Positions 1-9,409 are shown, counted from the first letter of the stretch. The stretch is DNA of 64,000 nt from Comamonas koreensis (GCF_014076495.1 NZ_CP043575.1:1860001-1924000), one strand, 5' to 3'. Numbers and translations are program-made. Notes: generated by a model not told the origin, from the sequence alone.

Positions 1-2
1 TC

Positions 3-1868
3 GTGCATTCGCAGATCTGGTACCTGGGCAAGCCTTCGGCCCGCTACCACGAGGCGAGCTATCTGGACTTTGTGCTGCGCCACCAAAACCGCCTGCCCAT
101 GCTCTATGTCGGCGGCAATGACGGCATGCTGCACGGCTTCTCGGCCCATACGGGCGAGGAAAAAATAGCCTATGTGCCCCGGGGCGTGATCCCCAGCCTG
201 CAGGGCTTGACCAGCCCGGCCTACGATGGCCAGCACCGCTATTTTGTCGATGGCTCGCCGCTGGCGGGTGACGCCAACCTGGGCAGCGCCAGCAGCCCGC
301 GCTGGCGCAGCTTGCTGGCCGGCACCCTGGGCGCCGGGGGCAAGGGCTATTTTGTGCTTGATGTCACTGAACCGGAGACGGCCTTTGCCGAGGGGCAGGC
401 GTCAGAGTTGGTGCTGATGGACCGCAGCTGGCATGCGACGGAATCTGCGCCGCGCTGCGATGCGGAGACGGGCGCCGCGCTGCAGGCTTGCACACAGCTG
501 GCCGAGGCCTTTGCCGATATCGGCCATATCACCGCCAGCCCGTCCCGCGATGACATCGACCCGCAGCGCACAACGCAGATCGCACAACTGAACAATGGCC
601 GCTGGGCGCTGGTGCTGGGCAATGGCTACAACAGCGCCAATGGCCGCCCGGTGCTGTTGATCCAGTACCTCGATGGCGGGCGTGAGCTGCTGCGCTTGGT
701 GGCGACGGGCAATGCATCGGCGCAGGCCTGCAGGCAGCAAACGCCGCCCCAGGCGCATTGCAGCCAGCTGGAGGACAACGGCTTGTCTGCCCCGCGCCTG
801 GTCGACATCAATGGCGACGGCCGCCCCGATGTGGTCTATGCCGGTGACAACCAGGGCAATCTCTGGAAGTTTCTGATCAGCTCGGACGATGACACGCAAT
901 GGGGTGTGGCGCAGTGGGGTGCACTGGCGGCAACGACCAGCAACCATGGCACTGCCGGCGTGCCACTCTACCAAGCCCGGGGCGGCGCGCGCAGCGCGCC
1001 TGGTCAGCGCACATGGCGCCAACCCATCAGCACGGCGCCCTTGGTGCGCAGCAATGACCGTCTGCGCACGCTGCAGCAGGCGGGCGGCCAGCGCCAGGTG
1101 CCTGTCGGTGGCTTGGTGGTCGCCTTTGGCACCGGCCGCAATGCCAGCCGCCAGGATCCGCAAGACGACCGCGTGCAGAGCCTCTATGCGGTGCTCGATA
1201 CCACCCGCTACAAGCGCGTGGGCGAGCGCGGCGAGCGGGTGGCGGTCTGCGCGTCGGCGGCCGATGCGGATTGCCAGTCGGCGCTGGGCAGCGATGCCGA
1301 TCTGCCCGGGCCGGTGGCGCACAGCCAGCTGCTGCAGCGCCGCATCAACCCCCGCCCCGTGCAGGCGCGCAGCAGCGACCGCCGCATGTTCTGGCGCACC
1401 GACGAAAGCGAAGGCGCCGATGCGCTGGATTGGAACCGCCACCGGGGTTGGTTTATGGATTTGCCCGAGGCAGGCGAGCGCCTGCTGCAGCCGCTGCGCT
1501 TTTACAGCGGCAGCAACCTGCTGGCGGTGATCAGCGAGGTGCCGGCGCATGCCAGCCATGGCGCACAGGGAGAGCCGGGCCAGGAGCGTTGCGAGCCGGG
1601 GCCAGGCACAGCGCAACGCCAGTTTTTCAGCCTGCTCAATAGCATCGATGGCCTGCGGCCGCGCTTGCAGCTGCTCGATACCGATGGCGATGGGCTCTTT
1701 GATCCGCAGGCCGATGGCCAGGCCTCGCGCATGTCACTGGGCGCGGGCGCGCATTCGATGCTCCGCGTGCGCGATGACGTGGGCCAGCAGCGCATCCGCA
1801 TCGATGGCGAATCGCTGCGCGACCTGCCCGAAGTGCCAATACGGCCCACCTGGCGCCAAGCGCGATGA
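3..1868 (+). CDS. pilY1: PilY1-like type IV pilus tip/assembly protein, 5'-truncated by the window
   Basis: The C-terminal 621 residues of a protein whose start lies before the window. Known of the family: PilY1 is a large secreted or tip-associated type IV pilus protein whose C-terminal half is a beta-propeller that binds calcium and controls pilus extension and retraction. Seen here: a beta-propeller-like sequence opening with a GGNDGMLHGF repeat, and two EF-hand-like Asp-rich loops, DINGDGRPD at residues 268-276 and DTDGDGLFD from residue 559. The N-terminal von Willebrand-like part is outside the window. The next gene encodes a type IV pilin-like protein 11 bases after the stop, as in minor-pilin operons where pilY1 precedes pilE-like genes. 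The C-terminus looks complete. Confidence in the family is high; the exact paralogue is open. Confidence 0.85.
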   Translation: MHSQIWYLGKPSARYHEASYLDFVLRHQNRLPMLYVGGNDGMLHGFSAHTGEEKIAYVPRGVIPSLQGLTSPAYDGQHRYFVDGSPLAGDANLGSASSPRWRSLLAGTLGAGGKGYFVLDVTEPETAFAEGQASELVLMDRSWHATESAPRCDAETGAALQACTQLAEAFADIGHITASPSRDDIDPQRTTQIAQLNNGRWALVLGNGYNSANGRPVLLIQYLDGGRELLRLVATGNASAQACRQQTPPQAHCSQLEDNGLSAPRLVDINGDGRPDVVYAGDNQGNLWKFLISSDDDTQWGVAQWGALAATTSNHGTAGVPLYQARGGARSAPGQRTWRQPISTAPLVRSNDRLRTLQQAGGQRQVPVGGLVVAFGTGRNASRQDPQDDRVQSLYAVLDTTRYKRVGERGERVAVCASAADADCQSALGSDADLPGPVAHSQLLQRRINPRPVQARSSDRRMFWRTDESEGADALDWNRHRGWFMDLPEAGERLLQPLRFYSGSNLLAVISEVPAHASHGAQGEPGQERCEPGPGTAQRQFFSLLNSIDGLRPRLQLLDTDGDGLFDPQADGQASRMSLGAGAHSMLRVRDDVGQQRIRIDGESLRDLPEVPIRPTWRQAR

Positions 1869-1879
1869 AAGGGGGAACC

Positions 1880-2308
1880 ATGCGAAAACACCTTTTTACG
1901 GCGCGCGCAGGTTGGACCTTGGTGGAGCTGATGGTGGTGCTGGCCATCATCGGCATCCTGAGTGCGGTGGCCTGGCCCAGCTACAGCGAATATTTGCGCC
2001 GGGGCCACCGCACTGAGGCCCGCACGGGGCTTTTTCAGGCCGCGCAATGGCTGGAGCGTGCCGCGACGGCCAACGGCGTCTATCCGCTGGAGCTGCCCAC
2101 CCAGCTTAGCTGGCAGGACCTGCCCGACAAGCGCTACACCATCGGCTTTGCCCAAGGCAACAGTGCTGCGCGCTATACCCTGGTGGCCACGCGCAGGCCC
2201 GGGGCGCAGCAGCAGGACCGCTGCGGCAACTACACGCTGACCCAGGACGGCCGGCAAGGCAATCTGCAGCTGGCGCAGGGCAGCAGCACGGCCGATTGCT
2301 GGCGCTGA
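1880..2308 (+). CDS. pilE: type IV (minor) pilin, PilE-like
   Basis: A 142-residue type IV pilin-like protein. A class III leader of 11 residues ends in Gly, followed by WTLVE and a hydrophobic helix (about residues 12-36). Glu at +5 of the mature protein is the hallmark for PilD cleavage and N-methylation. Tryptophan at +1 instead of the usual Phe or Met is unusual. Cysteines near residues 114 and 141 could form the C-terminal disulphide loop. I chose the ATG at 1880 because AAGGGGGA lies just upstream; an ATG at 1865 overlaps the pilY1 stop but has no such site. Position after pilY1 suggests a minor pilin rather than the major subunit. Confidence 0.85.
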   Translation: MRKHLFTARAGWTLVELMVVLAIIGILSAVAWPSYSEYLRRGHRTEARTGLFQAAQWLERAATANGVYPLELPTQLSWQDLPDKRYTIGFAQGNSAARYTLVATRRPGAQQQDRCGNYTLTQDGRQGNLQLAQGSSTADCWR

Positions 2309-2347
2309 TCTGCAGCGCAGGTCACCGCATGCTGCGCATGCAGACGC

Positions 2348-2794
2348 TTATTGCGCGCTCCAGCGGTCGTTCCAGCTGCGCAGCTCCTGCATGTCGCGGC
2401 GGTCTTTCTTGGTGGGGCGGCCGGCTTGCAGGCTGTTGGCGGGCTCGGGCGCCAGGCGGCGCTGCTCGCTGAGCACTTCGCGCTGGCGGATGCTGTCGGC
2501 TGTTTCCTCGTACATCTGCTGGGCCACCGGGGCCGGGCCGCGTGTCGCCGCCATGCCCAGCACGGCTACGGTGCGCGGTGTCTGCGCCTGCAGCAGCTCG
2601 ACGGTGTCCTGCGCGCGCACTTCCTTGGAGGGTTTGGCCACCGTGCCATTGACCTTCACATGGCCCTTGTGGATGGCCTCGACGGCAATCGCGCGGGTTT
2701 TGTAAAAGCGGGCGCACCACAGCCATTTGTCGATGCGCATCGTGGGAGTCTGTTCGGTCTCAGTGTGGGCCATCTTCGGCGGGTGGTTGGACAT
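2348..2794 (-). CDS. hslR: S4-domain RNA-binding heat-shock protein 15
   Basis: A 148-residue protein with an N-terminal S4 RNA-binding domain beginning RIDKWLWCARFYKTR (about residues 19-34), the core motif of Hsp15. Known: Hsp15 binds stalled 50S subunits carrying peptidyl-tRNA and helps recycle them. The tail is basic and rich in Arg/Lys (GRPTKKDRRD), as in the family. The start is uncertain: ATGs at 2794, 2773 and 2740 are all in frame. The first two overlap the end of the upstream histidine-kinase gene, which would allow translational coupling, while 2740 starts directly on the S4 motif. No convincing Shine-Dalgarno site decides between them. Confidence 0.85.
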   Translation of the reverse strand: MSNHPPKMAHTETEQTPTMRIDKWLWCARFYKTRAIAVEAIHKGHVKVNGTVAKPSKEVRAQDTVELLQAQTPRTVAVLGMAATRGPAPVAQQMYEETADSIRQREVLSEQRRLAPEPANSLQAGRPTKKDRRDMQELRSWNDRWSAQ

Positions 2795-4238
2795 TCGGTT
2801 TGAACTCTACTACAGCATCGAAACCTTGGACAAGCCCCTGGTGCAGGCGGTTGTGCAAGGACAGGCGCGCGCCCAGCGCGGTGACGATGGAGTGGCAGAT
2901 CGCCAGGCCCAGGCCCGAGCCGTCGCGCAGGTTGCCGCTGACAAATGGCTCGGTCAGGCGCGCCTGCATCTCGGCGCTGACGCCTGGGCCCCAGTCGCTG
3001 ATGCGCAAGGTGGCTGCCGGGCCTTGCTGCACCAGCTGCAGCAGCAGTGGTGCGTCGGGCGGCGAATGCTGGATCGCATTGTGCAAAAGGTTGCGCACCA
3101 GCTCGCGCAGCATCCAGGGATGGGCGGCCAGCAGCACCTCGTCGCTTTGCAGCTCGAACTGCAGGTTCTTGTCGGCCAGCAGCGGCGACAGCTCAATCAC
3201 CATGTCGCGCACGATGGCCGTCAGGTGGGCGGTCTGGGGGTGCTCGGACTGGTGCAGCTGCTCGACCTTGGCGAGCGACAGCATCTGGTTGGCCAGCAAG
3301 GTGGCGCGGTCCACGGTGGCGGCAATCTCGCGCAGCGCCTGCTCGGGCTCCACATCACCACGCTGGGCCGACTGCACCTGTACCTTGAGCACCGCCAGCG
3401 GCGTGCGCAGCTGGTGCGAGGCGTCGCGCACAAAGCGCTTTTGGTGCTGCACCAGGTGCGAGAGCCGCGCCATCACGCGATTGGTCGCATCGACCAGCGG
3501 CAGCACTTCCGAGGGCGTGGCCGCCGGGGTTTTGAGGGGCTGCAAGGCATGGTCGCTGCGCGCATTGAGCTGGTCGCTCAGCTGCAGGATGGGCAAGGTC
3601 GCGCGCCGCACCACGACTACCACCACGGCGGCAATGCAGCCAAACAGCAAGGCCTGCTGCACCAGCGTGCCCCAGAGAATGTCGCGCGCCAGCGATTCGC
3701 GGATCTCCAGCGTCTCTGCCACCTGGATCAGGGCCATGCCCCTGCCGGTGGCGCTGGCCACCGGCTGCAGCAGGGCGGCCATGCGCACCGGCATGCCCCG
3801 GAACTCGGCATTGTAGAAATCGACCAGTGCGGCATAGGGCGGCTGCTGGGCGATGCGCCCGCGCCAGATGGGCAGCTCGGCAAAGCCGCCGATGAGCTCG
3901 CCGCTCATGTTGGAGACGCGGTAGAACAGCCGCGACTGGTTATCGGCCTCGAAGGCCTCCAGCGCCGAATAGGGCACGGCCGAGTCGACAATCGCCAGGT
4001 CGTCATAACCGGCCACGGTCAGCTGCTCACCAATTACCTTGGCTGAAGCGAGCAGGCTGCGGTCGTAAGCGGTATTGATGGCCTGCAGCGACTGGCGGTA
4101 GAGGCTGCTGGTGTTGTAGATGATGAAGACCACCACCGGCAGCAGGATGCCCAGCAGCAGATTGCGGCGCAGCGAGCGTATGCGCGGCGCCTGGGATCGG
4201 CCGCTGGCCTTGCCGGTGTCAGGCGCCATCGGCGGCAC
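2760..4238 (-). CDS. tctE: TctE-like sensor histidine kinase
   Basis: A 492-residue membrane sensor kinase. Transmembrane segments are at about 25-43 and 190-210 with a periplasmic sensor region between them. A short linker leads to a HisKA domain with the phospho-accepting His275 in the motif DASHQLRTP. The ATPase domain shows the N-box (HNAIQHSPPD), G1 (DWGPGV) and G2 (GSGLGLAI) motifs. The gene overlaps the response-regulator gene by 20 bases, so the two are co-transcribed. Divergent tctC follows. Known: TctDE switches on tricarboxylate uptake genes in response to citrate-type substrates. The specific ligand here cannot be read from the sequence. Confidence 0.88.
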   Translation of the reverse strand: MPPMAPDTGKASGRSQAPRIRSLRRNLLLGILLPVVVFIIYNTSSLYRQSLQAINTAYDRSLLASAKVIGEQLTVAGYDDLAIVDSAVPYSALEAFEADNQSRLFYRVSNMSGELIGGFAELPIWRGRIAQQPPYAALVDFYNAEFRGMPVRMAALLQPVASATGRGMALIQVAETLEIRESLARDILWGTLVQQALLFGCIAAVVVVVVRRATLPILQLSDQLNARSDHALQPLKTPAATPSEVLPLVDATNRVMARLSHLVQHQKRFVRDASHQLRTPLAVLKVQVQSAQRGDVEPEQALREIAATVDRATLLANQMLSLAKVEQLHQSEHPQTAHLTAIVRDMVIELSPLLADKNLQFELQSDEVLLAAHPWMLRELVRNLLHNAIQHSPPDAPLLLQLVQQGPAATLRISDWGPGVSAEMQARLTEPFVSGNLRDGSGLGLAICHSIVTALGARLSLHNRLHQGLVQGFDAVVEFKPNVQPPAEDGPH

Positions 4239-4917
4239 CGGGCTTGAGCAGGTAGCCCAGGCCGCGCAAGGTCATCAGTTGCATATGCGTGGGCGCCAGC
4301 TTTTTGCGCAGGCGGTAGGCCACCACTTCCACCGCTTCGAGCTGCACATCGCTCTCGCCGGCAAAGACGGCGCTGAACAAACGCTCCTTGGTCACGGCCT
4401 GGCCCATAGGTTGGCTCAGCACGCGCAGAAATGCCACTTCGCGTGGCGTCAGCTCAAACAGCGTGCCGCGCCAGTAAAACGATTCGGAGGCCTTGTCATA
4501 GCGCAGCGCCATGCCGGAGGGGGGCGCGGCCGGCGCGGCGGGTTCGGCCACCAGTGGCTGCGCGCGCCGCACCAGCGCGCGGATACGGGCTTCGAGCTCG
4601 TCCAGGTCAAAGGGCTTGGCCAGGTAGTCATCGGCGCCTGAGTTCAGGCCCAGAATGCGGTCGCCGACGGTGCCGCGTGCCGTCAGGATCAAGGTGGGGG
4701 CGGCCAGGCCTTCGCTGCGCGCCTGGGCGATGATCTCCAGCCCGTCCATTGTCGGCAGGCTCAGGTCCAGCACCACCACATCGGGCTCGAGCTTGCGCCA
4801 GGCCGGCAGCGCTGCACCGCCATCGGTGATGGGCGTGACCTCCATGCCCCGCCGGCGCAAGGTGCGCTGCAAGGTGGTCTGCATGGTGGGGTCGTCTTCG
4901 ATCAGCAAGAGGTGCAT
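4219..4917 (-). CDS. tctD: TctD-like OmpR-family response regulator
   Basis: A 232-residue response regulator. The receiver domain (1-115) has the acidic pair Asp8/Asp9, phospho-acceptor Asp51 (VVVLDLSLP) and the conserved Lys in the AKPFDLDELE motif. The C-terminal half is an OmpR/PhoB winged helix (ELTPREVAFLRVL, ending RGLGYLL). The start at 4917 gives the canonical MHLLLIEDD beginning; an upstream in-frame ATG at 5049 would add 44 unlikely residues across the promoter region. It is the first gene of a tctD-tctE pair, divergent from tctCBA. A tandem TGACAGC repeat in the shared intergenic region is a plausible binding site. Confidence 0.9.
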   Translation of the reverse strand: MHLLLIEDDPTMQTTLQRTLRRRGMEVTPITDGGAALPAWRKLEPDVVVLDLSLPTMDGLEIIAQARSEGLAAPTLILTARGTVGDRILGLNSGADDYLAKPFDLDELEARIRALVRRAQPLVAEPAAPAAPPSGMALRYDKASESFYWRGTLFELTPREVAFLRVLSQPMGQAVTKERLFSAVFAGESDVQLEAVEVVAYRLRKKLAPTHMQLMTLRGLGYLLKPGAADGA

Positions 4918-4986
4918 GGCGGGAGTGTGCACCAATTCGCCAGCGCCTCCGGGCTCGGTGTTTTCCCTAGCTTCGGACGGCCTGGC

Positions 4987-5004
4987 TGACAGCCATTTGA
5001 CAGC
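4987..5004. promoter_or_regulatory. tandem TGACAGC repeat between tctD and tctC (candidate TctD site)
   Basis: Two exact TGACAGC copies start 11 bases apart (4987 and 4998) in the 134-bp divergent region. A one-helical-turn direct repeat is the usual target form of OmpR-family dimers. That TctD binds it is inferred from position and geometry only. Confidence 0.5.
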
Positions 5005-5051
5005 TAGCGCAGCGATGATGCAAGCACTAACAACACGATCAGGAGACAACC

Positions 5052-6011
5052 ATGCGCCGTGATGCGTTCCTCAAATCCATGCTCGCTCTGGCTGCTGCCG
5101 GCAGCTTGCCCCTGCACGCCTTGGCCGCCACCAATGTCAAGATGCTGCTGCCCGCCAACCCTGGCGGCGGCTGGGATACGACTGGCCGCGCGCTGGGCAA
5201 GGCGCTGCAGGATGCCGGCGTGGCTGGCTCCGTCACCTATGACAACAAGGGCGGCGCGGCAGGCGCCATCGGCCTGGCGCAGTTCGTCAATGGCAGCAAG
5301 GGCGATCCCAACGCGATGATGGTGATGGGCGCGGTCATGCTGGGCGGCATCATCACCGGCAAGCCGCCGGTGGACCTGAACCAGGCCACCCCGCTGGCGC
5401 GCCTGACCAGCGAATACAACGTCTTTGTGCTGCCTGCCAACTCGCCCTACAAGACCATGGGCGAAGTGGTCGCCCAGCTCAAGAAGGACCCCGGCTCGAT
5501 CAAATGGGGCGGCGGCTCGCGCGGCTCCACCGAGCACATTGCTGCGGCAATGATTGCCCGCGCCGTGGGTGTCGATCCAGCCAAGATCAACTATGTCGCC
5601 TTCCGGGGCGGCGGCGAGGCGATTGCTGCGGTGCTGGGTGGCAATGTCACCGTCGGGGGCAGCGGCTTTAGCGAGTTTGCCGAGTACATCGCCACCGGCA
5701 AGATGCGCCCGATCGCGGTCACCTCGGCCCAGCGCCTTGAAGGCTCGACCGTGCCCACGCTCAAGGAGCAGGGCATCGATGTGGAAATCGGCAACTGGCG
5801 CGGCGTCTATGGCGCGCCCGGCATCTCGGCCGACCAGCGCGCGCAGCTGATTGCGATGCTGGAAAAAGCCACCAAGAGCGCCAGCTGGGCCGAGTCGATG
5901 AAGAAGAACGACTGGACCTCGGCCTGGCTTGCCGGCGACGCCTTCAGCCAGTTCGTCACGGCAGAGTTCGCCAATCTCAAGGACACCATGACCCGCGCAG
6001 GCATGGTCTAA
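5052..6011 (+). CDS. tctC: TctC/Bug-type periplasmic solute-binding protein
   Basis: A 319-residue periplasmic binding protein of the tripartite tricarboxylate transporter (TTT) family. An N-terminal signal peptide runs to about residue 25 (ends in ALA) and starts MRRDAFLKS, so Tat export is possible though Sec is equally likely. The mature protein begins with the family motif of Bug proteins around LLPANPGGGWDTTGRALG. A Shine-Dalgarno (AGGAG) precedes the ATG at 5052. The protein captures the carboxylate ligand and hands it to the TctBA membrane complex encoded immediately downstream. Divergence from tctDE and the order C-B-A match classical tct operons. The ligand, probably a tricarboxylate, is inferred. 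Confidence 0.9.
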   Translation: MRRDAFLKSMLALAAAGSLPLHALAATNVKMLLPANPGGGWDTTGRALGKALQDAGVAGSVTYDNKGGAAGAIGLAQFVNGSKGDPNAMMVMGAVMLGGIITGKPPVDLNQATPLARLTSEYNVFVLPANSPYKTMGEVVAQLKKDPGSIKWGGGSRGSTEHIAAAMIARAVGVDPAKINYVAFRGGGEAIAAVLGGNVTVGGSGFSEFAEYIATGKMRPIAVTSAQRLEGSTVPTLKEQGIDVEIGNWRGVYGAPGISADQRAQLIAMLEKATKSASWAESMKKNDWTSAWLAGDAFSQFVTAEFANLKDTMTRAGMV

Positions 6012-6164
6012 GCGCAGCAGGCATGGCCCCTGGCGGCCATGCCGCGCGCGTTGCGCTCTCTATAGCAACCCGCCCGAGGAACCGGCCTGGCCCGGTGCCC
6101 GGCTGGGCTGTTGCCGCCCGCAGGGCGGAGGGGCGCCACGGTCATCTTTTTCAGGAGTTTCGAT

Positions 6165-6749
6165 ATGAGCAACACCGCAGATTCTTCGGAGCCGGCCGCC
6201 AACGGCGCAGCCGCGCCTGCGCCAGAGGCTTTCGAGCATGCGCACACGCCGCGTACCACCTCGCAGCTGCTGGTCGGCATAGCGGTCTTGGTCATCGCCG
6301 GCCTGTTGTCCTGGGGTGCTTTGCACATCCCCTCGCAGGCGGGCTACAGCGGCGTGGGGCCGGATTTTCTGCCCTGGCTGTCGGCCAGCGTGCTGGGCCT
6401 GTGCGGCATCTGGCTGTGCTGGGAGGCCCTGACCGGCGGTTTTCACCACCTCGATGCCCCCGATGGCGCCCAGCATGGTGACTGGGGCGCGCTCACCTGG
6501 GTGTGCGCGGGGCTGCTGAGCAGCGCGGCGCTGATCACCACCTTGGGCTTCATTCTCAGCTGCACCTTGTGCTATGTGCTGGCCACGCAAGGACTGCGCC
6601 GCGCCACCGGCCAAACGCAGGCGGGCTCGTTCAAGACCATGGGCAAGGACCTGGTCACCGGCCTGCTGATTTCTGCGCCCGTGTTCTGGGCCTTTACCCA
6701 ATTCCTGGCAATCAACTTGCCTGGACTGACCGAGACAGGGTGGCTGTGA
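6165..6749 (+). CDS. tctB: TctB, small membrane subunit of tricarboxylate transporter
   Basis: A 194-residue protein with about four hydrophobic membrane segments (about 33-53, 66-84, 105-135 and 160-180) after a hydrophilic N-terminal stretch, matching the small TctB subunit of TTT transporters. The start at 6165 is supported by CAGGAG seven bases upstream; an ATG at 6111 lacks this. The stop codon overlaps the tctA start (TGATG), indicating translational coupling of the two membrane subunits. The N-terminal 30 residues rich in Ala, Glu and Pro are longer than in some relatives and probably cytoplasmic. Confidence 0.85.
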   Translation: MSNTADSSEPAANGAAAPAPEAFEHAHTPRTTSQLLVGIAVLVIAGLLSWGALHIPSQAGYSGVGPDFLPWLSASVLGLCGIWLCWEALTGGFHHLDAPDGAQHGDWGALTWVCAGLLSSAALITTLGFILSCTLCYVLATQGLRRATGQTQAGSFKTMGKDLVTGLLISAPVFWAFTQFLAINLPGLTETGWL

Positions 6750-8263
6750 TGGAAATTTTCAATGCACTGATTCAAGGCTTCATGACGGCGGCCACGCCGG
6801 TGAACCTGCTCTGGGCGCTGGTGGGCTGCGCCCTGGGCACGGCGGTTGGCGTGCTGCCGGGCATTGGCCCTGCGGTGGCGGTGGCCATGCTGCTGCCCAT
6901 CACTGCCAAGGTCGAGGTGACCGCCTCGATGATCTTCTTTGCCGGCATCTACTACGGCGCCATGTATGGCGGCTCGACCACCTCGATCCTGCTCAACACC
7001 CCGGGAGAGACAGCGAGCATGGTGACCGCGATGGAGGGCAACAAGATGGCCAAGAGCGGGCGCGCCGGTGCGGCGCTCGCGACCTCGGCCATCGGCTCCT
7101 TTGTGGCCGGCACGATTGCGACCGTGGTCGTGACCCTGTTTGCGCCCACCGTGGCCGAGTTTGCCGTGCGCCTGGGCCCGCCCGAGTATTTCATGCTGAT
7201 GGTGCTGGCCTTCACCACAGTGAGCGCGGTGTTGGGCAAGAGCAGCCTGCGCGGTCTGACCGCCCTGTTCCTGGGCCTGGCCGTGGGTTGCATCGGCATG
7301 GACCAGATCACCGGTGCGGCGCGCTACACAATGGGCAAGCCCGAGCTGCTCGACGGCATCGACATCGTGCTGGTGGCCGTCGGCCTGTTCGCCGTGGCCG
7401 AGGTGCTGTACTTTGCGCTCTATGAGGCCAAGACCCGCGATACGCAAAACACCATGGGCCGCGTGCACATGACACGCCGCGACTGGAAGCGCTCGGTGCC
7501 CGCCTGGATCCGTGGCACGGTCATCGGCACGCCCTTTGGCTGCATCCCTGCAGGTGGCACCGAGATCCCGACCTTTCTGAGCTATGCGGCCGAGAAGAAG
7601 CTGGCCAAGGGCGACGACAAGGCCGAGTTCGGCACGAGCGGCGCCATCGAAGGCGTGGCCGGCCCCGAGGCCGCCAACAATGCGACGGTGACGGCGGCGC
7701 TGATTCCGCTGCTGACCCTGGGCATTCCCACCAGCAACACCACGGCCGTGCTGCTGGGCGCATTCCAGAACTACGGCATCAACCCCGGCCCGCAGCTCTT
7801 TACCAGCTCGGCCACGCTGGTGTGGGCGCTGATTGCCTCGCTCTACATCGGTAATGTGATGCTGCTGGTGCTGAACCTGCCGATGGTGGGCATGTGGGTC
7901 AAGCTGCTCAAGATCCCCAAGCCGCAGCTGTACGCCGGCATTCTGATCTTCGCCACCGTTGGGGCCTACGGCATGCGCCAGAGCACCTTCGATCTGTTCC
8001 TGCTGCTGGGCATTGGCGTGCTGGGCGTGGTGATGCGGCGGTTTGACTTCCCTACCGCGCCGGTGGTCGTCGGCATGATCCTGGGGCCGTTGGCCGAGGC
8101 TCAGATGCGCAACGCGGTCGCCATTGGCGAGGGCAGCTGGACCATCTTCCTGCAGCGCCCCATGTCACTGACTCTGATCATCATCGTGCTGGCGGTGCTG
8201 ATCGTTCCCCGGGTTCTGAAGTGGATGGGCCACAAAAAGGCGCTGCAGGCTGCAGCGGCCTGA
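6749..8263 (+). CDS. tctA: TctA, large membrane subunit of tricarboxylate transporter
   Basis: A 504-residue polytopic membrane protein with the TctA family signature near the N-terminus ([21 protein letters not shown], about residues 29-49) and the repeated [16 protein letters not shown] region near residues 325-340. Known: TctA carries the substrate, which TctC delivers, across the membrane in symport with cations. The ATG at 6749 overlaps the tctB stop. Length is typical. A clear rho-independent terminator follows at 8294-8317, so tctCBA ends here. Confidence 0.93.
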   Translation: MEIFNALIQGFMTAATPVNLLWALVGCALGTAVGVLPGIGPAVAVAMLLPITAKVEVTASMIFFAGIYYGAMYGGSTTSILLNTPGETASMVTAMEGNKMAKSGRAGAALATSAIGSFVAGTIATVVVTLFAPTVAEFAVRLGPPEYFMLMVLAFTTVSAVLGKSSLRGLTALFLGLAVGCIGMDQITGAARYTMGKPELLDGIDIVLVAVGLFAVAEVLYFALYEAKTRDTQNTMGRVHMTRRDWKRSVPAWIRGTVIGTPFGCIPAGGTEIPTFLSYAAEKKLAKGDDKAEFGTSGAIEGVAGPEAANNATVTAALIPLLTLGIPTSNTTAVLLGAFQNYGINPGPQLFTSSATLVWALIASLYIGNVMLLVLNLPMVGMWVKLLKIPKPQLYAGILIFATVGAYGMRQSTFDLFLLLGIGVLGVVMRRFDFPTAPVVVGMILGPLAEAQMRNAVAIGEGSWTIFLQRPMSLTLIIIVLAVLIVPRVLKWMGHKKALQAAAA

Positions 8264-8293
8264 TGCCCGGCGCTGGCAATGCATCCTTCTCTT

Positions 8294-8317
8294 GGCACCC
8301 TGCGGGGTGCCTTTTTT
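8294..8317 (+). terminator. rho-independent terminator of tctCBA
   Basis: A GGCACCC...GGGTGCC stem with a short loop followed by six T residues, 30 bases after the tctA stop. Confidence 0.9.
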
Positions 8318-8456
8318 ATGGCGTTCGCTGCGCGAGCGTTCTAAAGCTGCAACACTGTATTGCCCATTTGCGGGCTAGGCAGCAGCTATTGCATGGCCTA
8401 CCATCCATGCATCAAAAACTGTCGCTGCGCCTGCAGCATATGAGCGGCTTGTCTCC

Positions 8457-9401
8457 ATGGATCTGATTGTCGCCCTGGTGCGCGAATACGGCATTGGCAT
8501 CGTCTTTCTCAATGTGCTGATCGAGCAATTGGGCGCGCCCATTCCTGCCTATCCGGTGCTGATGGTGACCGGCGCCATCCATGGCCATTCGCTGGCGCAG
8601 CAGTTGCTGCTGATTGCAGTGGCCGTGCTGGCGGCGCTGATCGCCGATAGCGTCTGGTATGCCATGGGGCGGCGCTATGGCCGGCGTGTGCTTGCCAGGG
8701 TGTGCAAGGTCTCGCTCTCGCCCGATTCCTGCGTGCAGAACACCGAATCGCTCTATGGCCGCTGGGGTGCCAAGTCGCTGCTGATTGCCAAGTTTGTGCC
8801 CGGCTTTGCATCGATTGCCAGTGCGCTGGCCGGGGCCGTGGGCACGACGCCCGCCCGTTTTGTGCTGTTCGATGGAATAGGCGCGCTGCTGTGGGTGGGC
8901 TCGGCCGTGCTGCTGGGGGGGCTGTTCAGTTCCACGGTCGAGGACCTGTTGGCGGTGCTCGCGCAACTGGGCCAGTGGGGCTTGCTGCTGCTGGGGCTGG
9001 CGTTTGCCATTTTTATCGCGCGCCGCTGGTGGAGCCGGCGCCAGGTGATCCGTTCGCTGCGCATGGAGCGGCTCACGGTCGACGAACTCAATGACATGCT
9101 GGGCGGCGGCGATCTGCCTGTCATCCTTGATGTGCGTGCCGGCACCGCGTTCGAGGCATCGCATATTCCCGGGGCGCATTCCTATGACCCGCATGCCAGG
9201 GGGGCGCGGCTGCCGGCCATCGATCCCGACGCTGCGGTGATCGTGTACTGCGCCTGCCCCAATGAGGTCTCGGCAGCCCGTATTGCCCAGCTGCTGCGCC
9301 GCGCGGGCATCCAGCGGGTGCGGCCGCTGCTGGGCGGCATCGATGCCTGGATCGATGCGGGCTACCAGGTGCATGGCAAGAGCGCTGCCCCGGCCTTATA
9401 A
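8457..9401 (+). CDS. DedA-family membrane protein fused to a C-terminal rhodanese domain
   Basis: A 314-residue fusion. Residues 1-200 are a DedA/SNARE-associated membrane domain, with the N-terminal amphipathic start, several membrane segments and the G-x-x-Y/W..R-F-x-P-G-type motif (FVPGFASIASALAG, about 118-131). Residues 205-310 form a rhodanese fold with LDVR near 223-226 and the active-site loop starting at Cys265 (CACPNE). Known: DedA proteins include undecaprenyl-phosphate and lipid translocases, and rhodaneses carry sulfane sulfur. This pairing occurs in some proteobacteria. It suggests the membrane domain anchors a sulfur- or redox-handling domain on the cytoplasmic side; a direct role of DedA here is unknown. 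Confidence 0.85.
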   Translation: MDLIVALVREYGIGIVFLNVLIEQLGAPIPAYPVLMVTGAIHGHSLAQQLLLIAVAVLAALIADSVWYAMGRRYGRRVLARVCKVSLSPDSCVQNTESLYGRWGAKSLLIAKFVPGFASIASALAGAVGTTPARFVLFDGIGALLWVGSAVLLGGLFSSTVEDLLAVLAQLGQWGLLLLGLAFAIFIARRWWSRRQVIRSLRMERLTVDELNDMLGGGDLPVILDVRAGTAFEASHIPGAHSYDPHARGARLPAIDPDAAVIVYCACPNEVSAARIAQLLRRAGIQRVRPLLGGIDAWIDAGYQVHGKSAAPAL

Positions 9402-9409
9402 GCCGAGCT

